This document shows, piece after piece, positions 1 to 7,679 of a stretch of DNA of 48,172 nt. The notes beneath the pieces are model-generated. The model saw only the letters and a list, made by a program, of their open reading frames with translations, was not told where the DNA came from and searched no databases. The first letter of the stretch is position 1; the number at the start of each line of letters is the position of its first letter. Where the stretch lies: NCBI GenBank assembly GCA_002050455.1, contig MWZA01000162.1, positions 1 to 48,172 of the forward strand, written 5' to 3'. This stretch comes from Acidobacteria bacterium 5-1 (GTDB taxonomy: Bacteria; Acidobacteriota; Blastocatellia; Pyrinomonadales; Pyrinomonadaceae). The translations under genes and the position numbers were made by a program.

Positions 1-98
1 GCATTATGTGGTTCGGCGGTTATCAAAATCGGGCGGTGTGATTCCGCCGTTTCGTCAATTAAATCTTGAATTTTATCTTTCGCTTGGCTTGCGGTAAC
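1..98 (-). CDS. Phd/YefM-type antitoxin, N-terminal part (cut by window edge)
   Basis: Read on the minus strand from 98 downward, the frame is open to the window edge and gives VTASQAKDKIQDLIDETAES followed by HRPILITAEPHNA. This matches the N-terminal DNA-binding half of Phd/YefM antitoxins (usual pattern: T-[IV]-T/S-A-S-x-A-[RK], then L-I-D-E, then H-x-P-[IV]-[LI]-I-T). These proteins bind and neutralise a cognate toxin, typically RelE/YoeB or Doc, and repress their own operon. No normal start codon lies upstream: the codons before GTT are ATA and then the stop TAA. The inverted-repeat element begins only 6 bp away, at 104. The native 5' end may therefore have been displaced by that element. 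The 3' part and any toxin lie outside the window. The family call comes from motif recognition only. Confidence 0.5.
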
Positions 99-103
99 TA
101 TTT

Positions 104-281
104 ATAAATTGCCACTAGCTGTGAGATTACAAAAAGGTAGATGGCTTCAGCCAAATAAATAAAATAACCAATCCTTTTTGCTTTAGCTAAAACTGGCAGG
201 AAAACATTTTGTCAATAATTTAGCTAAAGCCATTTGTTTATTCTTGACATAAACCACAAGCTAAAGCTAGTGGCAATTTAT
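104..281. repeat. 178-bp inverted-repeat element (MITE/REPIN-like)
   Basis: Perfect 17-bp terminal inverted repeats flank the element: ATAAATTGCCACTAGCT at 104-120 and its complement at 265-281. Inside are two copies of the palindrome TTTAGCTAAA (182-191 and 219-228) and related words around 143-157 and 258-270. It has no coding capacity. The nested palindromes and size fit a miniature transposable or REPIN-like element moved by a transposase in trans. A related TAGCTAAAGC word occurs upstream of lon near 43360. The rest of this gene-poor stretch, 282-403, holds only AT-rich sequence that presumably contains the promoter of the next gene. Confidence 0.6.
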
Positions 282-403
282 TAAATCTAAAAGAATTTTA
301 ATTTTATCAATTTGCGCCGCATTAACATTGCACATCGTTTAGTTTATCAAGTAAAAAAAGAGGAAAAAGTTGTTCGTATTCTGCGAATGTGGACACATTA
401 CGA

Positions 404-2932
404 ATGAATTTTATCTTCAACTTAACTTGGCGCGAAATTCGCTCATCTTGGCGGCGGTTGCTTTTCTTTTTTCTGTGCATCGCTATTGGTGTCGGTTCGG
501 TTGTCGCGCTTCGTTCGCTGATTCAAAACCTAAGCCATTCGGTTGGCGGCGATGCGCGGGCATTGATGACGGCTGATTTTCAACTCAGTTCGACCAACGA
601 TTTTTCGCCGACGGATATTTCAAAAATCGAAGCGGTTGTCGGCAATTCAAACATTATCGAAGCGCGAAACGAAGTCATAACAACTTCGGCGATGGCAAAA
701 CCGGTTGACGCTTCCAACCAAAATTTTAGTTTCGTCGAGCTCAAAGGCATTGAACCGCCGTTTCCGCTGGTCGGAGATTTCACGCTTTCCGACGGAAAAC
801 CGTTTGATTTTAAGCTGCTCGAAAATCAAGGCGCGGTTGTCGCGCCGATTATACTTGATGACTTAAATATCAAAATCGGCGATAAAATTCGCATCGGTGA
901 AGAAGAATTTCAGATTCGCGCCACTTTTGACGAAGAACCCGGCGGGACGGGCGGTTTTCGGCTTGGCGCACGAGCCTTTATCGAGAAAAAAGCGTTTGAA
1001 GAAGCGGGCATTACGCAAAACAGAAGCCGCGTCCGCCGCCGCATTCTTTATCGCACTTCAGATAATCCGACGCAAATTGTCAAACAACTTCGGGAAACCT
1101 TAAAAGGCACAACGATAACCGCGCAGTCTTACCGCGAAACGCAGGAAAACTTGAGCGAACAATTTGAGCGCACGGAAAATTATCTTTCGCTGACCGGACT
1201 TTTAATTCTGGTTCTCGGCGGTGTCGGCGTGTGGAATGTCGCGCGTATTTTTGTCGAGCAAAAGCGCAAATCCGTCGCCGTTTTGAAATGTCTGGGCGCA
1301 AGCGGAACACGCATTATCACCGTTTATCTTTTGCAGATTTTAGTATTGGGTTTTCTCGGAAGTCTTTTCGGCGTTTTATTAGCGCAACTCGGTTTATGGC
1401 TTGCCGAATGGCGTTTCGGTGCAGAACTACCGGCGAAAATGAGTTATGCGATTCATTTTTCTACGGCGTGGCAAGGCGTTCTTCTCGGCGTTTTAATTTC
1501 CTTACTTTTTTCCGCGTTGCCGCTTCTTCAGGTTCGCAACATCAAACCGCGCTTGCTTCTGCACGACGCGACCGGCGAAAAAACTCGTCGGCTCGACCTG
1601 ACAAAAACGATTTTCGGCGCGGTTTCGCTCGCCGGACTTTTAGGTTTAGCCGCGTGGCAAGCCGGTTCGCTCAAGGTCGGCGCGTTTTTTCTTGTCGGTT
1701 TGAGTTTCACTTCGCTTTTTTTATATTTTGCCGCAGTTGTTTTAACTTTACTGCTCAAGAAAATCAAAAACTTCGGCTCGTTTTCCGTCAGGCAAGCTAT
1801 CAACTCGCTGTATCGTCCCGGCAATCAAACGCGAATTATCTTGCTTGCAGTTGGATTAGGCGCGTTTGTTGTGCTTGCCGTTCAATCTTTGCAGGCGAAT
1901 CTTGTGCGCGAATTCGATTTTACGCGCAATCAAAAACTGCCGAGCCTTTTTTTTATTGACATTCAAAAAAGCCAGATTGACGAACTCAAAAAAATCGTCG
2001 AACAGCGCACAAGCGAAGCTGTGCAGATTGTTCCGACAATTCGCGCCCGCATTGCTTTTGTCAACGGCGAACCTTTCGATTTTCAAAACCGCGAAACGCG
2101 CCAGCAGCAAGGCGTCATCGGGCGCGAATTTGCCGTTACATATCGCCCTAATCTGGACGAAAACGAAACAATTCTTTCGGGAAATTGGTGGAATGATGGC
2201 GCAAACACTGACGTGCCGGAAGTTTCGGTTGAAGAAGGAATGAGCAAAACGCTCGGCATAGATGTCGGCGATTGGATAACCTTCGACATTTCGGGCAGAA
2301 AAATTCAGGCGCGAGTCGCCAACATTCGTAAAATAGATTTACGCAACACGCGGACGGCTTTTGTCTTTGTCTTTCGTCCCGGCGTTCTCGATAAAGCACC
2401 GCAAACTTTTGTCGCCACCGTTTTGAAAAAACTTCCCGCCGTCGAACGCGCCAAACTCCAGCGCACAATTATTGACCGATTTCCAAACGTGCAAATTTTT
2501 GATGTCGCCGATATTGTCGCCGCCGTGCAAAAACTCGTCAATAATTTTGTGCTGGCAATTTCCTTTGTCGGAAGTTTCGTCATTTTAAGCGGAATTTTAA
2601 TTCTCATCGGCTCAATCGCGCTGACCAAATCACAGAGAATTTATGAAAACGCAATTTTGAAAACTCTCGGCGCAAAACGCCCGACTTTAGCCGCGATTCT
2701 CCTTGCCGAATACGGACTTTTGGGCTTTTTAGCCGGAATCATCGGCGCGACTTTTGCTGCTGCACTTTCTTTTGCCGTGTCCCGTTATATTTTTGATATT
2801 GATTGGGAATTTGATTACTGGTTAATTCTGTCAGGGATTTTGATTACGACTGTTTTAGTAATGTTTATCGGTGTGGTTGCGAGTTTCGACGTTCTTTTCA
2901 GAAAACCTCTGGCAACATTGCGCTCACAATAG
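404..2932 (+). CDS. FtsX-family ABC transporter permease, YbbP-like
   Basis: A large inner-membrane permease of about 842 residues. It begins with the FtsX-type N-terminus MNFIFNLTWREIRSSWRRLL, a first transmembrane helix and a periplasmic MacB-like region. A first FtsX core of three helices lies around residues 260-390 and contains VAVLKCLGAS. After a second helix and periplasmic block there is a second FtsX core around 725-840 with NAILKTLGAKRPTL. This duplicated layout and the length match E. coli YbbP, which works with the ATPase YbbA and is thought to export or extract lipophilic substrates. No ATPase is visible in this window. A GTG at 389 would add five residues. I prefer the ATG at 404 because the protein then starts like its relatives; neither start has a well-spaced Shine-Dalgarno. 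Confidence 0.85.
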   Translation: MNFIFNLTWREIRSSWRRLLFFFLCIAIGVGSVVALRSLIQNLSHSVGGDARALMTADFQLSSTNDFSPTDISKIEAVVGNSNIIEARNEVITTSAMAKPVDASNQNFSFVELKGIEPPFPLVGDFTLSDGKPFDFKLLENQGAVVAPIILDDLNIKIGDKIRIGEEEFQIRATFDEEPGGTGGFRLGARAFIEKKAFEEAGITQNRSRVRRRILYRTSDNPTQIVKQLRETLKGTTITAQSYRETQENLSEQFERTENYLSLTGLLILVLGGVGVWNVARIFVEQKRKSVAVLKCLGASGTRIITVYLLQILVLGFLGSLFGVLLAQLGLWLAEWRFGAELPAKMSYAIHFSTAWQGVLLGVLISLLFSALPLLQVRNIKPRLLLHDATGEKTRRLDLTKTIFGAVSLAGLLGLAAWQAGSLKVGAFFLVGLSFTSLFLYFAAVVLTLLLKKIKNFGSFSVRQAINSLYRPGNQTRIILLAVGLGAFVVLAVQSLQANLVREFDFTRNQKLPSLFFIDIQKSQIDELKKIVEQRTSEAVQIVPTIRARIAFVNGEPFDFQNRETRQQQGVIGREFAVTYRPNLDENETILSGNWWNDGANTDVPEVSVEEGMSKTLGIDVGDWITFDISGRKIQARVANIRKIDLRNTRTAFVFVFRPGVLDKAPQTFVATVLKKLPAVERAKLQRTIIDRFPNVQIFDVADIVAAVQKLVNNFVLAISFVGSFVILSGILILIGSIALTKSQRIYENAILKTLGAKRPTLAAILLAEYGLLGFLAGIIGATFAAALSFAVSRYIFDIDWEFDYWLILSGILITTVLVMFIGVVASFDVLFRKPLATLRSQ

Positions 2933-2951
2933 TTTGAGTTAAAGAAAATCT

Positions 2952-2979
2952 AGATTATCAAGAAAGTTCGTGATAATCT
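2952..2979. terminator. 9-bp hairpin after the FtsX permease gene
   Basis: AGATTATCA (2952-2960) and TGATAATCT (2971-2979) form a perfect 9-bp inverted repeat with a 10-nt loop. It lies 19 bp after the permease stop and 9 bp before the next start. There is no U tract, so it may be an operator or an mRNA-stabilising hairpin instead of a terminator. Confidence 0.35.
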
Positions 2980-2988
2980 TGAAAATTG

Positions 2989-4068
2989 ATGACAATACAC
3001 AGTGCAAAAGATTCATTACAAGGTTCGGTCAAAGAACTTTACGCGAGAACTGTAACTCTCTCAGAAAAAAACGGCGATGTTCTGGAGGAGTTTCCATTCG
3101 TTCGATTGTTACGTTATGACAAAGCGGGCAATAAAATCGAGGAAGCGCATTACAATTCTGACGATTCTTTGCTCTTCAAAACTGTTTATGCTTACGACCC
3201 GACGGGCAAACTCGTCGAACAAGTAAATTTTGATGCGAATGAATCGCCGACGTTTAAGACGGTTTATGAATACGACTTCGACGGAAAATTGATTGAGCAA
3301 AAATCATTTGGGGCAGACGGCACTTTGGCAAATACGCTTTGCCCTGTTTATACAAATGAAGGATTACGAATTGAAGAAGAAACACTGCCGCTTTCCGAAG
3401 AAAATGGCGGTAGTTTTTGTCTTGTTGCTATTGAAGGAACTGATATGAGTTTTTCGGCTCAAGGCGGCGATAGAATGAGGAAGGTTTATGACGACAAAGG
3501 AAAACCGATTGAGATGACTCTTTACAACATTAAAGGAAAACGCACCGGCAAAATGCTGTTTGCTTATGATGATGAAAGATTGATAGAAGTATCAAACTAC
3601 GGCGGCAGCAACGGGTTTTATCCCTGTGGAGAAAGAACAAAATGGCAGCGTATATTAGAACCCCTAACCATACGTTTAATTAAAATCTTTCTTCTTCTAA
3701 AGTGCATTTACAGCTTTGGCATCAGAGGCAAGTTGCGGAAAGCAGCGCGATGTATTCTTTATGGTCCTCTCGTTATATCAACCATATTTGTGTATGACGA
3801 TAAAGGACAAGTTGTTGAAGAACAAACTCATTTTATTGGTTCGGTAATGATGAAAAGAACCTTCGCCTACGATGAAAAAGGCAACAAAGCCGAGGAAATT
3901 GAATACATAGATAAGGATTCCGTTCTGCAAAAGCAAAATTACAGTCGGGAATATGATTTTCAGGGAAATTGGGTTACGGAAACCATCTCTTGTCAGTTTC
4001 GGATGGAGGAAAAACGCGAACAATCAACCGTCATTACGAATCGAACTATCAGCTATTATTCAAGCTAA
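2989..4068 (+). CDS. YD-repeat-like protein of unknown function
   Basis: About 359 residues with degenerate repeats of the type Y-D-x-x-G-[KN]-x-x-E followed by a short beta strand, for example YDKAGNKIEE, YDPTGKLVEQ, YDFDGKLIEQ, YDDKGKPIEM, YDDKGQVVEE and YDEKGNKAEE. These are RHS/YD-type beta-hairpin repeats as found in RHS/YwqK-like proteins, but there is no RHS core or toxin tip. A more hydrophobic, basic stretch around residues 215-255 interrupts the repeats between two blocks. No signal peptide is evident. A TTG at 2986 immediately precedes the ATG at 2989; I use the ATG. It may form a short operon with the upstream permease (56-bp gap). Function not recognised. Confidence 0.7.
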   Translation: MTIHSAKDSLQGSVKELYARTVTLSEKNGDVLEEFPFVRLLRYDKAGNKIEEAHYNSDDSLLFKTVYAYDPTGKLVEQVNFDANESPTFKTVYEYDFDGKLIEQKSFGADGTLANTLCPVYTNEGLRIEEETLPLSEENGGSFCLVAIEGTDMSFSAQGGDRMRKVYDDKGKPIEMTLYNIKGKRTGKMLFAYDDERLIEVSNYGGSNGFYPCGERTKWQRILEPLTIRLIKIFLLLKCIYSFGIRGKLRKAARCILYGPLVISTIFVYDDKGQVVEEQTHFIGSVMMKRTFAYDEKGNKAEEIEYIDKDSVLQKQNYSREYDFQGNWVTETISCQFRMEEKREQSTVITNRTISYYSS

Positions 4069-4101
4069 CCATGCGGATTTATTTGAAAATCGTGATACAG
4101 G

Positions 4102-4123
4102 AAAGCCAAATCAATTTGGCTTT
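4102..4123 (+). terminator. Rho-independent terminator-like hairpin
   Basis: AAAGCCAAAT (4102-4111) and ATTTGGCTTT (4114-4123) form a 10-bp stem, followed by TTAC. It lies 33 bp after the stop of the YD-repeat gene, so it probably ends that transcript. Confidence 0.55.
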
Positions 4124-4283
4124 TACATCTGACCGAAATTCTGAATAAGCAGGCTTCATCAATCTATTGCGAACTTAAACACTTGAATTTATTTGCTCTC
4201 AAGCGCAAATGCCGTTATTATGGAAAATCGTTTATGTGTATTTTTCAACAATTTTAGAAACAATTAATTTAAGATAATAAAAT

Positions 4284-4334
4284 ATGTTCAGTGATAATTT
4301 CAGACGCGGCGAAGGAAAAGGAAAACTTGGGTAA
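4284..4334 (+). pseudogene. Duplicated 5' end of the radical SAM gene (16-codon stub)
   Basis: This stub translates to MFSDNFRRGEGKGKLG and stops. Its first 14 codons encode exactly the same residues as the start of the radical SAM gene at 7680. The two DNA copies differ only at four third-codon positions (AGA/AGG, GGA/GGG twice, AAA/AAG), all silent A/G changes. After codon 14 the sequence diverges into the antitoxin gene. The stub marks the left edge of the 3.4-kb accessory segment. It is best read as the remnant 5' end of a related allele left when that segment arrived, or as a segmental duplication. Confidence 0.75.
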
Positions 4335-4340
4335 AAAGTC

Positions 4341-4580
4341 ATGCTGACAGTCAGAGGAAAAGTAGAAAACGGAAAAGTTCTGGTACTCGAACCGATTGGT
4401 GATTCTTACGAAGGAAAGGAAGTAATCATCACTTTAGCCGACGAGCCGGAATCGGAAAATCAAATTGGTTGGAAGAGATTGCTCTCAGTTATTGAGGAAA
4501 ATCAGATTGATGCGGATGTTACCGATTTAGCTCATCAACACGACCATTATTTATATGGCACACCGAAGCGTGAAGATTGA
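4341..4580 (+). CDS. VapB-like antitoxin of a PIN toxin
   Basis: 79 residues beginning MLTVRGKVENGKVLVLEPIG, then EGKEVIITLADE. This matches the small beta-rich N-terminal domain of AF2212/DUF2281-type antitoxins (pattern: V-x-G-x-V-x-N-G-K-V-x-L-x-E, then G-x-E-V-x-I-T). The C-terminal part (ENQIDADVTDLAHQHDHYLY) is the acidic helix that normally occupies the PIN active site and resembles the tail of the second antitoxin at 5372. It overlaps the next gene by 26 bp, as expected of a coupled antitoxin-toxin pair. The family assignment rests on motif resemblance. Confidence 0.7.
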   Translation: MLTVRGKVENGKVLVLEPIGDSYEGKEVIITLADEPESENQIGWKRLLSVIEENQIDADVTDLAHQHDHYLYGTPKRED

Positions 4581-4999
4581 GCCGCGTGAAAAAGTTTTTG
4601 CTGATACGGCGGCTTTCGTCGCGCTTTTGATTCGCAGAGATGAACATCATCAACCAGCGAATAAAATAATGGCTGAGTTGAGCGAGAAAGACACGAAACT
4701 ATTTATTACTGAAATGGTTTTGTTTGAACTTGCCAACGCTCTTTCGGCAGTTGAGGTTCGAGCAAGAGCAATAATTTTAATTGATGAACTACGCTCGCTT
4801 CCAAATGTAGAAATCGTTTGGTCGAGCGTCGAACTTTTTGAAAAGGCTTGGTTGCTTTACCGCGAAAGAGCCGGATAAAGAATGGAGTTTAACGGATTGC
4901 GCGAATTTCGTCGTAATGCGCGAAAACGGAATAAATTTAGCTTTCACTTCCGATAAACATTTTGAGCAGGCGGGTTTTGTCAGGCTTTTGGAGAAATAA
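4555..4999 (+). pseudogene. PIN-domain toxin (VapC-like), frameshifted
   Basis: The frame from 4555 gives a PIN N-terminus (VFADTAAFVALLIRRDEHH, then TEMVLFELANAL) but stops at 4878. The remainder continues one frame away to 4999 as DKEWSLTDCASFVVMRENGI, then FTSDKHFEQAGFVRLLEK. The intact neighbour at 5625 has RERADKTYSLCDAASFVVMR at the same place. Removing one G of the GG at 4873-4874 restores RERADKEWSLTDCASF. The break removes the C-terminal catalytic Asp residues (TDCASF, TSDKHF), so the product as sequenced should be inactive as an RNase. It could also be a sequencing error. The gene overlaps its antitoxin by 26 bp. Confidence 0.75.
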
Positions 5000-5094
5000 A
5001 ATTATGCGCCCGTCGGCTTTTTATTTATCGGTTGCGCTGTTGGCTTTCGGGATTAGCGCAGTTTGATTATAAAATATGGTTGAAGGTGAAAATT

Positions 5095-5334
5095 ATGAAT
5101 TGGCAAAATAAAATCGTATCTGATAAAGACGTTTTGCTCGGCAAGCCGACAATCAAAGGAACGCGGCTTTCGGTTGAATTTATTATCGAACGGCTGGCGA
5201 GCGGTTGGACGCAGGAGCAACTGCTCGAAAATTATCCGCGCTTGTCGAGAGAAGATTTGCAGGCAGTTTTCGCTTACGTCTCCCATTGTTTCAAGGACGG
5301 TTTGATGTATGAATTTCCGGCGGAAACCGTATGA
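5095..5334 (+). CDS. DUF433 antitoxin-like protein, orphan
   Basis: 79 residues with the DUF433 signature: NKIVSDKDVLLGKPTIKGTR, then S-V-E-F-I-I-E-R-L-A-S-G-W and L-L-E-N-Y-P-R-L-S-R-E-D. This is a small winged-helix protein predicted to be the antitoxin of PIN-like DUF5615 toxins. The start at 5095 is set by an AAGGTG Shine-Dalgarno 6 bp upstream. A longer frame beginning at 5032 would add residues unlike the family. No DUF5615 partner follows; the next gene is an unrelated antitoxin/PIN pair. The module is therefore incomplete, or it acts on a toxin elsewhere. A complete DUF433/DUF5615 pair exists at 35300-35991. Confidence 0.75.
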   Translation: MNWQNKIVSDKDVLLGKPTIKGTRLSVEFIIERLASGWTQEQLLENYPRLSREDLQAVFAYVSHCFKDGLMYEFPAETV

Positions 5335-5371
5335 GAAAGTTTTTGCTAAAATAAACGCGAGGTAAAAAATT

Positions 5372-5623
5372 ATGCAAAGTAGTATTCAAGAAGTTTATCG
5401 AGAGCAAATTCTACCGCTCGATGAAAAGGAACGGTTAAAGCTCGCCGCGCTTATCATCAGCGATATTTCAAACAAACCGGAAACAAACGGCGAAACAAAA
5501 AGCACAGGCGGTATAAGAGAGATGTTCGGCAGTTGGAGCAGCGGCAATCCAAGTTCGTCCGACAACGAGCAAATTGATGCCGATTTAGCCCGCGCTTATG
5601 CCGATACGCACGATAACGAATAA
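5372..5623 (+). CDS. Small antitoxin-like partner of the downstream PIN toxin
   Basis: 83 residues. The N-terminal half (QEVYREQILPLDEKERLKLA) is a predicted helix-turn-helix resembling short antitoxins that begin with a 'LP..ER..LA..I' motif. The acidic C-terminal tail NEQIDADLARAYADTHDNE shares the IDAD element with the antitoxin at 4341 and is the likely toxin-binding peptide. The stop TAA is one base from the ATG of the PIN gene at 5625, so the two are surely co-translated. A promoter-proximal GAGGTAAAAAATT precedes the start. The family name is not certain. Confidence 0.7.
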   Translation: MQSSIQEVYREQILPLDEKERLKLAALIISDISNKPETNGETKSTGGIREMFGSWSSGNPSSSDNEQIDADLARAYADTHDNE

Positions 5624-5624
5624 A

Positions 5625-6023
5625 ATGTTGATTGACACTTCCGGTTTTTTCAGCCTTTATGATGAAGCCGACGAATATAATCGGCAAGCGGTTTCGTTTT
5701 ACGAAGCGGCGGTTGTAAAGCGTCTGACGACAAATTACGTTTTAGCCGAATATACCGCGCTTGCCCACGTGCGCGGCGTTCCGCGTCGGGAGATTATCAA
5801 GTTCAGCAGTCGAATTTTAGATGATAAAGATGTCGAGATAATTTGGGTCGGCGAAAACCTACATCGCCAAGCCGTCGCGCTTCTGCGGGAAAGAGCCGAC
5901 AAAACTTATTCGCTGTGTGATGCCGCAAGTTTCGTCGTGATGCGCGAACGCGGAATTTCCGAATCTTTAACCACCGACAAATATTTTCGTCAGGAAGGTT
6001 TTGTCAAACTTTTGGAGAAATAA
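5625..6023 (+). CDS. vapC: PIN-domain ribonuclease toxin, VapC family
   Basis: 132 residues with the PIN acidic residues in order: LIDTSGFFSL (first Asp), YVLAEYTAL (Glu), YSLCDAASFVVM (Asp) and LTTDKYFRQEGF (fourth acidic position). VapC proteins are Mg-dependent RNases that cut tRNA or rRNA when released from their antitoxin. An ATG at 5625 directly follows the antitoxin stop and gives the canonical short N-terminus; the upstream in-frame ATG at 5598 lies inside the antitoxin. It is paralogous to the broken PIN gene at 4555, and the two share similar DNA downstream (about 4990-5036 and 6014-6061), which suggests duplication of a module. Confidence 0.85.
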   Translation: MLIDTSGFFSLYDEADEYNRQAVSFYEAAVVKRLTTNYVLAEYTALAHVRGVPRREIIKFSSRILDDKDVEIIWVGENLHRQAVALLRERADKTYSLCDAASFVVMRERGISESLTTDKYFRQEGFVKLLEK

Positions 6024-6074
6024 AATTATGCGTCATCGGGCTTTTTGTTTGACGGTTGCTCCGTATTAAAAATA

Positions 6075-7568
6075 ATGGAACAAAATAATAATAATGAGAG
6101 CGAAATCCCTGTTCGCAAAATATTTATTTCTTATAGTCGGTCAAATGACGAATATGTTAATAAAGTCCGTGAACTTGCCGAAGAACTTGCTAATCACACG
6201 ATGGATGTTGAATTAGACCAATGGTCTTTGAAAGAAGGCGATGACAAGTTTGTTTATATGGAACAAATGGTTAACGACCCGACAATTGATAAAGTTATTA
6301 TTTTGCTCGATAAAAAATATAAAGAGAAAGCAGACGGTAGAAAAGATGGCGTAGGAACTGAAACTACTATTATGACACCGAAGATTTATGCAGATGTTGT
6401 TGAAAAGCGCGGCAAACAAAAGTTCATTCCTGTCATAATGGAGCGCGACGCTGAAACGGGCAAAGAATTCGTTCCAACATTTCTTGATGGTAGGATATAT
6501 ATTGATTTGACCGACGCTGACCATTATGCAGAAAAATTTGAAGAGTTAGTGCGGGCAATCCACGACAAACCGATTTATAAAAAACCAGTGCCGGGTAAAG
6601 CACCTTCGTATTTATTAGAAGATGAAGGAACAAATTTGGGAACATCTGGTCGAGCGCGTCGAGCAATTGAGTTTTTGGTGAATGATAAACCACAGGCTCT
6701 TAATGCTGTCAAAGATTACTTTACTCTTGTCACAGAAAATCTGAGGATGTTTGATTTCCCACCGGAAACTCAACAAATGATTGACGAATCAATTATTGAA
6801 AAAATTCAGGAAATCACACCTTTACGCGATGAAATTGTTGACGTATTTTCAGCCATTGCTAGATACAGAGAGGATTCGGCAATTTATGAAGAGATTCATA
6901 ATTTCTTTGAACAATTGTTGCCTTATTTTGAATATAGAAATGATGGTGACTCAAATCATCAATGGGCGGCTGACCATTACAAATTTTTTGGTTACGAATT
7001 ATTTTTATACGCCGTTGCCGCATTACTAAGATTTAAAAGATTTGGGCAATTAAATAAGCTAACAGAACAAGGATATTATTTTTCGGGTTCTCCTTACTCA
7101 AGAAATCAAAATTCTCTTTTATCGTTCTTAAAATTTAATACATACTCAGAAGCATTACAAAATTATAATAAAAGACAACAACGGCAATACCTTTCAGTTG
7201 AAGCTCATTATATGAATAAAAGAGCAATTAGAAAAGATTTTACGTTTGAGGATTTGATGCAGGCTGATTTTCTTCTTTTCCTTCTTTACCAAATAGATGA
7301 TAAGGAAAGTTCAAATACTTTTTGGGTTTCGTGGTATCCTTCTACACTGACGTTTGCAGAGTATAGAGATAAACCTTTTGAAGTATTTTCAAGAAGTCAA
7401 TCACGTAAATTCTTCGACAAATTCAAAGTTTGTTTGCGAAATGCTTCAAAGGAAGAATTATCAGATTTATTTGAGAAAATTAAAGAAAATAAAGAAAGTC
7501 GCTTTGGAAGAAGATGGGCAAATCTTTCTTCTTTCACTGGAATTGACCAAATCGTAACCAGACCATAG
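6075..7568 (+). CDS. SEFIR (TIR-like) domain protein
   Basis: 497 residues. Residues about 12-170 form a SEFIR domain: RKIFISYSRSNDEYVNKVRE, LDQWSLKEGDD, VIILLDKKYKEKADGRKDGV and FIPVIMERD. SEFIR is a relative of TIR, and bacterial TIR-like domains often act as immune effectors. The C-terminal 300 residues are alpha-helical, rich in Phe, Tyr, Lys and Glu, and unrecognised; they may sense infection or oligomerise. No signal peptide or membrane helix is seen. The second half is clearly more AT-rich than the core genes here, which suggests transfer. It sits next to toxin-antitoxin genes in an island, as defence genes often do. I start at the ATG at 6075; the upstream in-frame TTG at 6045 lies in the repeated vapC flank. 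Confidence 0.75.
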   Translation: MEQNNNNESEIPVRKIFISYSRSNDEYVNKVRELAEELANHTMDVELDQWSLKEGDDKFVYMEQMVNDPTIDKVIILLDKKYKEKADGRKDGVGTETTIMTPKIYADVVEKRGKQKFIPVIMERDAETGKEFVPTFLDGRIYIDLTDADHYAEKFEELVRAIHDKPIYKKPVPGKAPSYLLEDEGTNLGTSGRARRAIEFLVNDKPQALNAVKDYFTLVTENLRMFDFPPETQQMIDESIIEKIQEITPLRDEIVDVFSAIARYREDSAIYEEIHNFFEQLLPYFEYRNDGDSNHQWAADHYKFFGYELFLYAVAALLRFKRFGQLNKLTEQGYYFSGSPYSRNQNSLLSFLKFNTYSEALQNYNKRQQRQYLSVEAHYMNKRAIRKDFTFEDLMQADFLLFLLYQIDDKESSNTFWVSWYPSTLTFAEYRDKPFEVFSRSQSRKFFDKFKVCLRNASKEELSDLFEKIKENKESRFGRRWANLSSFTGIDQIVTRP

Positions 7569-7679
7569 TCCAAGAATGATGGAGTAAAACTTGGAAAAAT
7601 CCTCATTATTTGTTAGCCTTTAGCTTGCATCTCTGCATCAAACACCAAAATTTTATTCAGCTTTTTATATTAAACGATT

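Larger units (their letters stand above)
4284..7679 (+). mobile_element. Accessory toxin-antitoxin/SEFIR island bounded by a duplicated gene start
   Basis: The segment between the two copies of the radical SAM 5' end (left 4284-4324, right 7680-7720) holds only toxin-antitoxin and defence-like genes and becomes AT-rich toward its right end. No integrase or transposase is present, so the means of entry is unknown. Homologous recombination through a related allele would fit the silent differences between the two copies. Confidence 0.45.

Noticed and set aside
1231-1959. A 242-codon open frame inside the FtsX permease gene in another frame
   Set aside because: It is Arg/Phe/Ser-rich with no motif and lies entirely within a well-supported gene; a shadow of biased codon use.
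5000-5094. Short gene starting ATG at about 5004 after the broken PIN gene
   Set aside because: The stretch is a copy of the flank after vapC at 6024-6061, with no ribosome site and no conserved product.
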